Source: Drosophila persimilis | Lineage: Eukaryota; Arthropoda; Insecta; Diptera; Drosophilidae | NCBI RefSeq assembly: GCF_003286085.1 | Contig: NW_020825331.1 | Coordinates: forward strand, 1,674,001 to 1,738,000 | Direction: 5' to 3' | Length of the DNA: 64,000 nt | Part shown: positions 33,540 to 44,433 of the stretch, piece after piece | How positions within the stretch are numbered: position 1 is the first letter of the stretch | How the letters are laid out: the number at the start of each line of letters is the position of its first letter | Notes under the pieces: generated by a model | Told to the model about the DNA's origin: nothing | Seen by the model: only the letters and a program-made list of their open reading frames with translations | Database searches by the model: none | Translations under genes and position numbers: made by a program

Positions 33540-35372
33540 CTGTAAACAAAAAATTTGTTCCCGGTATGATTTTCGTTTTTGTTTCATTTTTTACATTTCA
33601 TTTTTCATCTGCATTTGCATTTTGTTTTTTTTTGATGTTGCAACGAGTATTACTACTACTATTTTTTGTTATTTTGTTTTTCTTTGTTTCTAAATTATTT
33701 TGTTTTGTTTGTTTTTTTTTTTCTTCTGTGGGATTCTGTGGTTTTCTGGTGTTTTGTCTCAACCAAAATATAAATTTAGGAAACTGAGGAAAAACTGGAA
33801 GAGAACATATATGCATATACATATATACATATACATATATATGTATATCCTGGACTATATGTATGTTCTGTTGTTTGTGGCCATTGATGCTGATCCGTCC
33901 GCTCTGGCGGGGCGCCTCAACGATTCAACGCCTCCCCGCGGACAAATCGCTGGCCTCTGTCTGTTTGCTTGTATGTGAGTGTGTGTGTGTGTGTCCATGT
34001 ATGTGTGTTTGTATATGGTGGTATGGGTGTATATACAGCATGACTTCGGCGAGGGCTCTCACACACCTGGCAACATTTATTGCGAGTGGAGCCCGTGCGA
34101 ATGTGGCGTGGAGGACATACGAGTACAAATGACAAAAAACACACACAACAAAATTTAAAAACGGAACGAAAAAACACGTGTGGACAAGGAGCTAAAGAAT
34201 GTCTGCGAATTGCAGCTCGAAGGAGGAGAGGGGCGGCTACAAATGAAGGTTTTATAAATTACAAAATTAAGCCACACAATATTTAATTCAAATGACAATT
34301 TCCCGAGCGAGATGCCTGGCAGAAATAAAAATATCAATGAAATGAAAAATGAAATGCCAAATGCCAAATGGGAGGCCACCGCAAAATATTCTTGCAAATG
34401 GTTAGGAGTATGCTTGGCCTGTTCTTGCACACAGCTATGTGCAACAACTACGAGTACTTAGTACTGTACTTAGTGCCAACCGAGAGAGAGCCAAACGTGG
34501 GGCAGGAGCAGCACTGCAGCACTGCAGCACTGCATCAAAAATCCATTTATAAACACGTACGCATACGCATACGCATGTTTTCTCATACTCTCGTATGGTA
34601 CTAGGGGGGGGGTGGGCGGAGGGTTGGTATATGGGTAAATGGATGTGTGAACAAACATTAAGTACAGCTGAGGAGAGCATGCGGAAGTAAGCAAACGAAA
34701 GAGCAAAGAAACAAACAAGGAGACAATGAAACAACGAAAACAAAGGAAAAACAGAAACAGAAACAGAAAAGAAACATAAGAGAGGCAAACGGAACGGGGA
34801 GCACAAAGCAGTACAAAACGAAATCGAAATCGGGTTTCTTGAGCTAAGCGCGCAGCGACCCAAAAATTCTGTAGTCTACTTCAAGGGGATTCGCTGTCCA
34901 TGTGCGTGTGTGTGTGTGTTAGCTGCGTGTGCTGTGTGTATGCGTGGGACTGAGAAAGGAGGAGAGTGCCCTCGACTTCGATGATAAATTATTGTTTTGG
35001 CCAAGTTTCAATTCTGTTGTCAGCGGCGGTGACACAGTGCCACCGAGGCGCTCGAAAATGGTTTGAAATCTTTGAGTATCTTTGAGCACAATATTTGCAA
35101 TCACCAGACTGAAGGCCCTGTTGCTCTGGCCATAACCATTAATTGTAATTTAGGATCTATATTTATTTGCCAACGAAAAAATCTTCTGTGGTAGAGTGCA
35201 GAAGAGTAGAACAGATGTCCCATCTTCCATGGTTGTTTCTTACCCAATGATCCAACCACTGTGCAGCAACGATGTTGAGCCATTGTCTATGTCCCCCTCG
35301 TGCTGTCAATGGCAGGACCGCAGAACGGATGCTTTTGGCCATCCGCATGTAGAGGGGAGGAGATGGATGGAT

Positions 35373-35425
35373 CAGACAGACAGACAGACAGACAGACAGT
35401 GGAACTGAGAGGCGGATAACAGACG

Positions 35426-35459
<34 letters not shown>

Positions 35460-35485
35460 GAATGGAACTGAGAGGGATATACGGT
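35373..35485. repeat. Duplicated (CAGA)n block
   Basis: Two (CAGA)n runs (35373-35399 and 35428-35459), each followed by a TGGAACTGAGAGG sequence, so the run and its flank were duplicated in tandem (about 65-bp unit). Intronic. Confidence 0.85.
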
Positions 35486-36073
35486 GGAGAGTTCATCAAA
35501 ATTGACAGGATTTCGTATGCGGATTTCAGTGGAGGGACAGTGTCTGTGATGCAATTGGCTCAGTGGGTGTGCGGGGCGGAGGGGGGGTCCATCATATCTT
35601 GTTTCCATGTGTGTCTGTGTCTGTGTGTGTGAGGAGCGTGTGCGAGAGTGTATTGGTGTGGGCTTTAAGGCAAAAGCGAAGCAAAAACCAAAACAAAAAG
35701 AGCAACAGGAGCACGAGAAAGAAGCAGTTGGAGGACTCTGCTGAAGGTCCCCTCAAATGTTGCTTAGATGATGATCTAGTAAAAATCAAAACCAAAAAAA
35801 ACCAAGACACAACGAATATATATCGATATATATATACTTATGTACAGTATACGGTGTACGGTATGCATATATGTATATATAACAGATACATATGCATGTA
35901 CATATGTACGAAACGGATGTTTATGATGCAGACAGAGACAAACATATGCATCCTGGAAGCCCGCCCCGCCCGAATATATCCACCGAAAACCATTACCCAC
36001 ACCCATATGCCCCATATGCCCCCTGTGCCCCATACCTCGTGCCCCACAATCAGAACCCCGCTGGAGTACTCAC

Positions 36074-36248
36074 GTGATGGGATAGATCATGCCCTCGGGA
36101 CAGTCCAGGGTGCACCGCTGCCTGAGGATGCCCTGCCACAGCTGGACGCCGATGATCCCGAAGATGAAGAACACAAAGAAGCAGAGCAGCAGGACATTGC
36201 CCAGCATCGGCAGCGTGTCCAGCAGCAGCATCACCAGGATCCGCATGC
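36074..36248 (-). CDS. Ca-alpha1T: Ca-alpha1T exon 4: repeat I S4-S5 linker, S5 and start of turret
   Basis: Encodes the S4-S5 linker ([18 protein letters not shown]), the S5 helix ([19 protein letters not shown]) and the first part of the extracellular turret ([20 protein letters not shown]). Ends ATCAC followed by GTGAGT in phase 2. Joining directly to the exon at 29272 gives Thr-Leu-Ser-Gln-Tyr-Tyr, matching the vertebrate turret (ERYYQTENED region). The following 6.8-kb intron also holds a possible 42-nt cassette. Confidence 0.95.
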
Positions 36249-36316
36249 CTGCAACGAATCGATCGATCGATTGATTGATTGACGGACTGATGGATTGAGA
36301 TGGGACTACGGCTTAC

Positions 36317-36548
36317 TGGGAATGCGATTGATGGCCCGCAGGGGTCTCAGCACCCGGATCGTTCGAATGGCCGTCAGATTGAGGTTCTCCACATGCATCA
36401 CATACTCGAGCAGGCCGGCCAGGACGATGAAGAAGTCCAGGCGATTCCACGAGTCCGCCAGATAGGTGTTCTTGCCACACATGCCCATGGCCACCATTTT
36501 GATGGTCATCTCCAGGGCAAAGAAGGCAAAGATTATGTCATCGAAGAT
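36317..36548 (-). CDS. Ca-alpha1T: Ca-alpha1T exon 3: repeat I S2-S4 (voltage sensor)
   Basis: Residues 360-436 plus one base. Contains IS2 ([18 protein letters not shown]), IS3 ([20 protein letters not shown]) and IS4 ([19 protein letters not shown]) with an Arg every third residue, the part that senses membrane potential. Ends CCCA followed by GTAAGC; the split Ser codon (A/GC) continues into MRILV of the next exon. It matches vertebrate Cav3 almost residue for residue in S4. Confidence 0.96.
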
Positions 36549-36805
36549 CTATCCACGGAGAAACATATAGAAAATGAGATGAGATCGCAGGTGGAACAAT
36601 AAATGCACATGGGAATGAGTATATTCTGGCTCTTATTCCCCTTTTCATCCAACTAAATTAAGCATAGGTTTTGCCTTTGGCCCATTTGTATTTTGGGGGA
36701 CTTCCTTGAGCACACACCACAACACAAAATTCGATTAAAGACCTAACGAACTAACGAGAGTTGATCAAATTAAAATTAGCTGCCAGCCACTAACGACTAT
36801 GGGGG

Positions 36806-36836
<31 letters not shown>

Positions 36837-37704
36837 CCTCAAATGATGATGCTCCACATGCTCCACCTGCTTTTGATGACATCAAGGAGGCAAGGACATC
36901 CACATCCCCCTCACATCACATCGCATCGCATCGCATCAGAGGAGGCGTCACATATATGGACACGAAATGAGTTTGCCTTGGCGACATCATCGTCATCTTT
37001 TTCTTCCCTTCTTCTGCTCTTCCCTGCTATGGTCTTGGCCCTTGCTTTTCTGTACTTCCACTTCTCCTTCAACTTATTCCCAGCTATTTGGGCGGTCCTC
37101 TTGGGGCGGGTGTCGAGGGGGCGAGGCGCCCACTTATGTCACCGTGTGGCTGTCGTTGTCATTTTGACTTTGTCCTGTGTGCCAATTTGGCGATGCCTTG
37201 TCTTCTCCTCGTGCACCCCAACCCCAACCCCATGTCGGCGCTCTGTCTTGCCTTTTTCCTTTGTCCTTATGCGGGCATGGTGTCCCGGGTCCCGGGTCCT
37301 GGTTGAGGTCCTGCTCGTGTCGCTTTACACTTGGCTGCGGCCAAAATGTCGCCATGGCTTACATATCATTTACAGACATTTTCGCACGTTGCGCTCTCTC
37401 AACATTTTCCCTACGCTCTGTAATTGCCTGACACTCCCCATCGCCCTGCCACAGCCCCCACTTAGTGGAACCCCCTGCCGTGAGGTGGGTGCTGTGCTGT
37501 CTAATGAGCCGAAGTGCCTCGTTTGATGTCATCAGCCAGCAGGCAGGCAGTGAGAGCAGTCAGGCATTCTGTCGTTCCGTCAGGAAGTGAGCCAAAAAAT
37601 TGCCTAAATAAATGGCATTTAATGTGACACCAATGCTGACAGGATAATAGGCGAAGAGCAACAAACTTGGGAGTGTGGGCACAGCTTGGAGAGGGGCTAC
37701 TCAC
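36549..37704 (-). other. Ca-alpha1T: Intron between IS1 and IS2 exons
   Basis: 1156 bp with GTGAGT donor and GTGGATAG acceptor. It holds a pure (CT)n run at 36809-36834, one of the few CT rather than GA tracts on the plus strand inside the gene. I see no other feature. Plus-strand ORFs here have no protein-like composition. Confidence 0.8.
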
Positions 37705-37816
37705 CTGCAGTATCTTGCAGCGATTCGTGACACAGGCATCGTCCACGCACGGCTGGTACATGCCCAGGGTGATGCAGTTGAGCAGGATCACCAGAATGGA
37801 GACGCGCTCGAACCAC
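37705..37816 (-). CDS. Ca-alpha1T: Ca-alpha1T exon 2: repeat I S1
   Basis: Starts with the base completing Pro322, then WFERVSILVILLNCITLGMY, the first membrane helix of repeat I, followed by a short extracellular loop (QPCVDDACVTNRCKILQ) with the three cysteines seen in this Cav3 loop. The exon is 112 nt and ends in phase 0 at CTGCAG followed by GTGAGTAG. It joins IFDD of the next exon, as in human Cav3.1 (ILQAFDD). The 5' edge is the AC of the candidate AT-AC intron. Confidence 0.92.
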
Positions 37817-37950
37817 GTGCGGGGGTCCCATTCGATGCAAAAGATGCCGATTCAGTTAAGGGGGAAACCAACACAATACATGGCAAAGCAGCAGGTCCTT
37901 CAGAATAGTTTCGGGGATACGAATACCAATACGAAACAGGAGTGGAGTGG

Positions 37951-37989
37951 GGGCTGGGGGTGGGGGTGGGGGTGGGGGTGGGGGTGGGG
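37951..37989. repeat. (GGGGGT)n repeat
   Basis: About six GGGGGT units on the plus strand, about 135 bases upstream of the AC acceptor of the candidate AT-AC intron and just upstream of its branch-like element in transcript order. Potential G-quadruplex on the template strand. Confidence 0.9.
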
Positions 37990-40900
37990 CGAGTGTGCAG
38001 TGGAGCAGACGAAGGAGGAGCCAGCAGGCAGTGACAGTGTATAACAACTTGCAGTCGCCTCTAATGCGCACTCAAGTGCTTGTCAACTTGGCTGCATTTG
38101 GTCCTCCAGTCCTCCTCCAGCACCACCACGCGCCCCCTCCACATTCCCCATCCCTACCACATCGTTGCGGTTTGTCGCTTGTCGGTCCCTCGTTTGGCAT
38201 GGTTTCGGTTGCGGTTATACCCCTCACAAGTGCCCCCAATGGGGTATACTCCATCCAAAGCCAGAGGGCATATGTCCTGCTATATAGCCTATTCGAGGGA
38301 TACGTTTCTTTATACGAGTCGCGTGTCATGCAGCAGCGCCACTCGGACCACTCTTTAGTTTCGTGTCGCTTGGCTCCCTTGCACCAAATCCTGTCATCTC
38401 TCGATCTATCCCAACAAAAAAAGATGAAAATATCCTGCTGCGGCATCCAGAATTTTGAAGAGCTCGCATGTTTTATTGCAGCAGAGAAGCTATCGAATAC
38501 GATTAAGGGGTATCTTGGAGCCGAAGTATCGTTATAGCTTGGCTGTGGACGAGTGCGTTGGACTTCTTACTGGCACGCTGGCTGGCCGACAAGCCAGTCA
38601 TTCAATCATTTCCCACAAGCCACTCGATTCGATCACGTTCTGGCCCGCTGCTCGATTCGCAGTTCTGAGGGCAGGACCCGAGATAGAGAAAGATAGGGGG
38701 CGCCCACCCAAGGCCATGGCCGTGAGCCGTGAGGGATGCAATGTGATGCTGCATTCCACCTGATGCAGGACCCTCAGCTGCCACTTGTCGTCTAAAAGCA
38801 TGCTGCCACACTTGGATTGGGTAAACACTCGCCACCGCCACCGCCACCGCCACCGCCACCTCACCTAAGGACACACACACACACATCCCCATACAGATCC
38901 AAATACACAGGGCCAGGGCCAGGACCAATCCCAAGCCCAAGCCCAGTCCCAGGCAGGCTTAATGCATTGCCAAATGAGCGCCAAGGACTCATTCTTTCTG
39001 TCCCTACACTATACTCGCAGAAAGGAGATGGTGATGGGGATGCGGATGGGCGTGTGGAATGGGGCGACGCAATTAAGGAGCGAACACACATGCTGGGAAA
39101 ATGGCAAAAATGTTTACGCTATTAACGCACAATTAAAGATAAAACGTGCAGCGGCACAATGGGGGGGAGCTGCGTGCAGGAGGGGCATGCAACAGCAACA
39201 GCAGCAGTTAAGGCCCCAACAAAAAAGCGGACAATTCATTAGGAGCCACAGTGTGTGCGGTGCGGTGCGGTGCGAGAGACCAGCGGACAGCATCGGGCAG
39301 CAATACGTGTGTGCATGCAGGCCAGACCCGGGTCAGACCCGGGTCGGGGTCAGATTTGGGGGGTGGGGGGGTTTTTTCATATAAAAACAAATGTGAAAAG
39401 CGCAGACAAAGGCCGAATGTGGGCAGAGCTGGAGGGAAAGCAGGTGGCCCTACGTACGAGTATAAATATTGCAGCAGCAAAACCCATGCGACAACAGCGA
39501 CAGAGGCAACATCGACCCTGTCGATGGTTTCATTTCAATCCGACAGAGTGGTGGTGGGGCGGAGAGGCCGGAGAGGCCGGAGAGGCCGGAGAGGCGGCCC
39601 AGCAGAGGTCAAAAAATGGGGCGTTGCAAGGGGAGGCGTGTGGAGTGGGGTCTGTAGAGGGACTCTCGGGTATGCGCGCATTATTTTTGATTTGGCAACA
39701 GCGATGGCCCCCAAACCAACAGTAAACAAATTAAGTCGAGCGTAAACTCGGCCAACAGGAGGGAGGGGAGGGGCGGGGAGGCAGCAGCATGGCAGGCAGT
39801 GTGGCAAGGAGGCACGGGCACGGGCACGGGGGCATCGCAAGGACGCATGCAAGCGTGCAGAAATCGCAACAAATTAAAAGACCCACAAACAAAAGCAGCG
39901 GCAGCAGCAGAACCCTCAATGAAACCCCAAATTCAGGAGCAAAAGCCATGGAAGATGACTGAACAGCGGATCGAGGATGAGGATTTCTGAATACACGAAA
40001 GAGAAACGCAATGAAAGCGAATGGGGAAACGGCAAATCGCAAATGGCCTGGAGAGGTGCAAACCGCAATGTGCAAAAGCGAATAAAAAAAACATAAAAAA
40101 AAGCAAAGGGCAAAGGAAAGGGAAAAGCGTACCAAGAACCAAGAGCCAAGAAAATGAAAGAGAAAAAGAAAAAAAACTGAAAAATACTTGAAATACTCGT
40201 AAATTGGCCTGACAGCGGCCCAAAAGTTTGCCCAATGAAAGCGATCAATTTAATTGGTTTTATGCGATGATATCAAGCGAAAGTAAAGCCCCCCATCGAT
40301 GGAGCCCGGCACTGCCGTTGCCACGAGACCGATTCCCAATGGAAATCGATGAAGTAGCCACAAATACCTTAACAACTTGAGAAATTATGTAATGAGTAGA
40401 GTGAGGGCTTTTATAGTGGATTAGCATAGGCAGATGCAGAGGTATGATGCAGTTTCCTAATTGATTCCACAGCATGAATGAGGTCCAAGTGCGAGTCCAT
40501 CGGTGGGGCCCGTGCCATGGCTCACCCATTTGTGGCTTGCCGCAGGCTTGCCTCTGAAGGTTGAGGCATTTTGGGGGGGAATTTTGGTGGACTACAGTCC
40601 ACGTACTGCCCCTTGTGCATGTCATAATTAGTTATGGGCGTGGCAGTGGCGGTTTCACATTACCCCATTGTCAGGACCGGCTCGCAGGCACACTCCATGC
40701 TAATGAGATCTGCGTGTCCGCGCTTGCTTCCGTGTCCATGTCCGCGTCTGCGTTCGGCGTTCGGCGTTCGGTGTCCGTCGTGTGGTCCTAATGGCGACCG
40801 CATAGGGATGCAGCCAGATGCTGATGACTCCACTCAGTACCCAGTACCAGCAGCAGTGCAGTATGTTTCCCCAGAGTGGCCTCGCATGCAACGCTGCACG

Positions 40901-41980
40901 TGCCCCCCCCTCCACACACCCCACACACAGACACACACATTTCACGCTAAAAGCACCGTAAAATGTCGAAAGTGGAAACTTCGCAGGGAGCTGCCACTGC
41001 CACTGCCACTGCCCCACAGGCTGCTCGAATGATATGTGGCCAAGTCGTCTCCTCTCGTCGTTGGCTAATTTGGGGGAATAGCTGACGAGCTGCGGAATTG
41101 GGGAGTTGGCGACTTGAAGAGGCAGCACCAAGGCCGAGTTGTCTCGTATTTGATTACACTTTCAGGAGGGTAGACGCCAGGTCTGAAGGGAAGCTCGGTG
41201 TCGGTGTCGGTGTCGCTATCGATACGCAAGGCCACTCGGCAGGCGACACTCAGACGGCTTTAACTTTTTGGCAAATGTCTGAGCACCGCTGGGCCACACC
41301 GCTCCACCGAGCTCCACCGAGCTCTGAGCTCTGACCTCAGGCTGCAACTTGGCCGTAGACGGATCCAAGGCGAATGTCGCCAGCGGCCACGAGGAAGGAA
41401 GGAAGCAACTAAAAGTTGAACTTAAATTAGTTTAGCCAAAGCATTTTGATTACTTGCCCGTCAATTGAAATGCAAGCAGGAAAAGTTGGAAAATAGATTT
41501 TGCCATCGCAATCGAATGCTGCAACCGATTAAGAATAAGTGCCGCTCGGGGAGCGGAGGATCCCTGTCTCTGCGGCTGTGTCTCAGACATCCAAGGCATC
41601 GTAAACTTTGACAGCAGCCCCAGCGACAATAAAATCCATAAAATGTCAGCGGGATATAGAAGAGAATACTTTGAACAATGGATACAGGATACAAGAGGAG
41701 ACAGGAGGGACAGAGGAGCGAGGAAATGCGCAAACAATGGCAAAAATCAAAATTTATGGCAAACAATTAAGTGGCAAGCGTCGAGAGGGCGATTATACTT
41801 ATACGAGTACTTCTGCAAATGGGGACGGGGACAAGAGCAATCGCCAGGAAAAGATGACGGGGGGCATATCAAGTGGATAATCGAAGCCATCAACGTTTGC
41901 CGGATGCCTAAAATATCTCCTCAGGAGAATGACTCTGCCGCCTAAACTCAATTATCATAATTTACTGACACCCACCTGGA

Positions 41981-42001
41981 CCCCCCCCCCCCCCCCCCCC
42001 C
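41981..42001. repeat. 21-base C homopolymer
   Basis: C21 on the plus strand, hence G21 in the pre-mRNA of the first coding intron. Length may be an assembly artefact. Confidence 0.9.
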
Positions 42002-42267
42002 TCGCGCAGAAGGCAACTCCTGCCACACGGTTCCGTGGCGACGTCCTTCAAGGCGTGTGTGTCATGGCTCCAGTATAAATAAATATCAACGTCAGTCAAT
42101 TTTAATTTCGCTCGAAATGAAATGTGAAGTGCGCACAGCAACGGGAGGGAAAGCGATATGCAAAGCGATTTTTCATGCACACACATATGCGGCATGGGGC
42201 ACAAGCAGCAGCAGCAGCAGCATCTTCCGCCAGGACATCGTGCCATATATGTTTCTATAGGAATCGG

Positions 42268-42268
<1 letters not shown>

Positions 42269-42310
<42 letters not shown>
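42269..42310. repeat. (CATGGG)7 tandem repeat
   Basis: Seven perfect CATGGG hexamers, intronic. Confidence 0.95.
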
Positions 42311-42315
<5 letters not shown>

Positions 42316-43400
42316 CACCGATTGGCGCACTTTATCCACGGAAAATGGATGAAGAGCGGAAAATGAAAACAGCTCAACAACAAGAGCACATCGCAGAACG
42401 GCTCGTGGAACGGAAGAAGCCGCTGGGACCGGGACAAGTCCACCCATGATGAATCCCATACAGATATATATTATTTATGCGCACACTGCTGCGAAAACCA
42501 ATTTAAATTTCCCCAAACCAAAATGTGAATACTCTTCGGTCCCAATCGATAGCCACACTGATGAGTCCCTACCATCTTTGGTTTACTTTTGAGTCCTATT
42601 GCAGAATACAAGTCCAAAGAGAAAGCTGCCAAAGGCTATACAATGTTTCATGAGGCATCAAAGAGCTGTTCTGATGCCCCATAGATATAGGGACGTTTGC
42701 ACTACTTGACTGAGTCCATCCCCAGAATCCAACAACAATATACACAGTCTTTACCGAATTCGGTCCAAATAATTGAACAACAAAATACCCAGTCTTCGAT
42801 GTCGGTCCAAAGTCGGTCCCAAGAAAGCAAAACAAAAATATACGCGGCACACCGAATAGCAGCTACTTATTGGACATCGATACTACGCAGTCGGAATGTT
42901 TTCAATCGAGCCACCCGTACCTCGACATCTAGACACTCCGCACGGACTGAGAGGCATGGCTCGTCAAATCTACTGATCAAATGATGCTTCGTTTCTGCTT
43001 CTTCGTTTCTGGCGTTCCCTTACATTTATAGGAATTCAATCAAGATATAGGAATATACTCGAGTATATGGAATTCTATTTCAAAAGAGTAACAGTGGCTC
43101 TCGTGTGTGTCCTTAGGCCTAGGCAAAACAGAGAAGTTTGCCACAAAAAAAGAAGTGAAAAATCAATAGGCTCACAGCACATCCTGTGAAATCTGTGGCA
43201 AGGACACTGCAGACGCAGACACACGGCACCCAGGGGTAAAACGCCAGCGAAGGACAATGGCAATTAGAGTTGCCATCCCATCCCATCGCCCGCCCAACCC
43301 CAACCCCAACCCGAACCCCAACCCGAACCCACCCCATCCGTATGAAGGGATAGGGACGTACATCTACGGGTGTTGTGTTTTGTTTGTGCAAAAAGGATAT

Positions 43401-44045
43401 GGATTGGTGATGAGCATAAGGCACCAGTTGCGTGGCCGCGTGTACTGCGTGAGGGCCTTCATGGATATCTCGGGGAAGCCGGGATACGGCAGATTCGGCT
43501 CGCCTGAGGAGCTGGACGAGGATGAGGACGATGTGTGCGAGGAGTCGCCGTCGTCGGAGCTGCAGCTGCCATTGCAGCTGGATGCTGTCGAAGAGCTGAT
43601 GGCCCCCGATCTCGCCTCACGTCGATGGCGCCCGCGGCCGGCAGTACTGGCCACCGCATCGCTCAGCGAGGAGGCCCCACTATGGCGTCGTCCGGCCCGG
43701 CGGCGTGGCATCTGCTCCTGCCGTTCCTGTCGGTCCTGTCGGTCGTGTCGGTCCTGTCGCTCCTGGCAATCTGGGCGGTCCTGTCGCTCCTGGCGATCTG
43801 GGCGGTCCTGTCGTTCCTGACGGTCCTGTCGGTCCTGTCGGTCCTGGCGATCGTGTCGCTCCGACTTGCCCGGATAGCGACGCCTCCTCGAATCGGTACT
43901 GGCGGTCGCGGAGGCGTTCGATGGTTGTCGATGTGCGCGTTGCATGGTGCCAGCTGTCGCTGTCGCCGCAGGTACTGGTATCGCAGCCTTGGCACTGGAG
44001 GAACTCGTTTTCCGCAACCTCTGGCTGCCGCTGCGAGGCATCTTC

Positions 44046-44077
<32 letters not shown>

Positions 44078-44365
44078 CTGCTGCTGTCCGCTGCCTCCTC
44101 CTCCTCCTCCATCGACGATCACCGTCATGGGCGGCTCTTCGTTGGAATGCATTTGATTTAATCTATTGCTGGTGTTATTGTTGAGCTTCGTGTCGTTGTT
44201 GCAGCCGTCTGTTGCTGCTGCCACGCGACGTCGCTGGCCATTCCCACACGGAATGTTGCTCCCGACTGTTGCCGTTACTCTTGCTGTTGCAGTTGCTGCG
44301 GATCCTGGTGCTGCTTCTGCTGTCTGAAGTGCTGCTTCTGCTGCTGCTGCTGATTGTGGCAGCAT
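43401..44365 (-). CDS. Ca-alpha1T: Ca-alpha1T coding exon 1: cytoplasmic N-terminus
   Basis: Encodes residues 1-321 plus two bases of codon 322. The ATG at 44365 is the first in frame after an in-frame TGA at 44413-44411. Its context is weak (C at -3). Met72 (NQMHSNEEPP) has a better fly context and could also be used. Seen: poly-Gln at about 94-107, an Arg-Gln-Asp tandem repeat at about 171-218, a Ser run near 279-287, then the conserved LPYPGFPE and TRPRNWCLMLITNP segments that in Cav3 proteins lie just before IS1. The exon probably begins at 44433 after a CTCGTTTTCAG acceptor, so 44366-44433 is 5' UTR and at least one upstream non-coding exon exists. Its 3' end is followed by ATATCCTTTTT, a U12-type donor rather than GT. 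The end of the exon is certain by homology; the start is less so. Confidence 0.9.
43715..43870. repeat. Ca-alpha1T: Coding minisatellite (RQD/RQE repeats)
   Basis: Repeats of CGGTCCTGT-type words on the plus strand encode Arg-Gln-Asp / Arg-Gln-Glu triplets (residues about 171-218). Units are 9-15 bp and diverged by single bases. The array stays in frame and gives an alternating-charge segment in the cytoplasmic N-terminus. Confidence 0.9.
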
Positions 44366-44433
44366 TCGCTTCTGGCTATGCAACGTCGTGGCCACCGGCG
44401 GCAGTGCGGGTCATTCCATTTTGCGGCTGATCC
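44366..44433 (-). other. Ca-alpha1T: 5' UTR part of exon 1 with two upstream ORFs
   Basis: After a good acceptor (CTCGTTTTCAG ending at 44434) comes a 68-nt leader to the ATG. It contains ATGGAATGA at 44419-44411, a two-codon ORF whose stop overlaps a second ATG at 44414. That second ATG opens a 12-codon ORF (starting ATGACCCGCACTGCC) ending with TAG at 44378-44376, ten bases before the main ATG. Both could lower initiation at the main start. Whether this leader is in the mRNA depends on the inferred acceptor. Confidence 0.5.

Larger units (their letters stand above)
29273..36073 (-). other. Ca-alpha1T: Large intron in the repeat I turret (6.8 kb)
   Basis: GTGAGT donor and ATGTGCAG acceptor. 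Contents: a duplicated (CAGA)n block at 35373-35459, a (GT)n-G29 compound tract at 32390-32439, (AGT)n at 33248-33285, GTGTAACG units at 32819-32851, 16-bp tandem units at 29788-29858, and several GA tracts. It also holds a candidate 42-nt exon at 33498-33539. No nested gene was recognised on either strand. Confidence 0.8.
37817..43400 (-). other. Ca-alpha1T: Intron 1 of the coding region: candidate U12-type AT-AC intron, 5.6 kb
   Basis: The donor is ATATCCTTTTT at 43400-43390, matching the minor-spliceosome consensus ATATCCTT. The acceptor is CGCAC ending at 37817. Joining AATCC to GTGGTTCGAG gives ...NPWFER, as in vertebrate Cav3. No AG lies between the in-frame stop upstream and the conserved WFE codons, so a GT-AG intron does not fit. 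A branch-like CCTTAAC lies at 37861-37855, but 39 nt from the acceptor, farther than usual. The intron holds no ORF that resembles a gene. It holds simple repeats: (GGGGGT)n at 37951-37989, (CCACCG)n at 38831-38860, GGAGAGGCC units at 39561-39593, a C21 run at 41981-42001, seven CATGGG units at 42269-42310 and CCAACC-type repeats near 43296-43335. Confidence 0.78.
1368..44365 (-). other. Ca-alpha1T: Ca-alpha1T gene, whole coding span (T-type voltage-gated calcium channel alpha-1 subunit)
   Basis: This is a gene-level entry; exons are listed separately. The product is a four-repeat, 24-transmembrane-helix plasma-membrane channel that opens at weak depolarisation and admits calcium (low-voltage-activated current). 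Seen in the sequence: all four repeats; S4 helices rich in Arg/Lys; pore glutamates in repeats I and II and pore aspartates in III and IV, the EEDD ring that separates Cav3 from high-voltage Cav1/2 channels (EEEE); and a helix-loop-helix 'gating brake' after IS6. Twenty constitutive exons plus one of two alternative exons give 3290 or 3307 aa. That is much longer than the roughly 2200-2400 aa of mammalian Cav3, and the excess lies in low-complexity N-terminal, I-II, II-III and C-terminal segments. Junctions were set by GT-AG sites (one AT-AC), phase and alignment from memory to human Cav3.1. Confidence in family is very high. Individual exon ends are inferred without cDNA. Confidence 0.97.

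Noticed and set aside
33910-34150. Possible further turret exon around 33.9-34.1 kb
   Set aside because: Open frames exist on both strands but no acceptor-donor pair in the phases required by exons 4 and 5 was found.
35373-35459. Regularly spaced repeats as a CRISPR array
   Set aside because: These are (CAGA)n microsatellites in a eukaryotic intron, with no spacer structure.
36843-37526. 227-codon plus-strand ORF in the IS1-IS2 intron
   Set aside because: Begins in CTC/CATC repeats and carries no domain; no sign of a nested gene.
43296-43335. CCCCAACCC-type array as interstitial telomere sequence
   Set aside because: Irregular units; Drosophila telomeres are retrotransposon-based, not short G-rich repeats.
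43388-43400. Reading exon 1 past 43401 (NPYPFCTNKTQHP)
   Set aside because: These codons are the first bases of the AT-AC intron. The conserved continuation is NPWFER from 37816.
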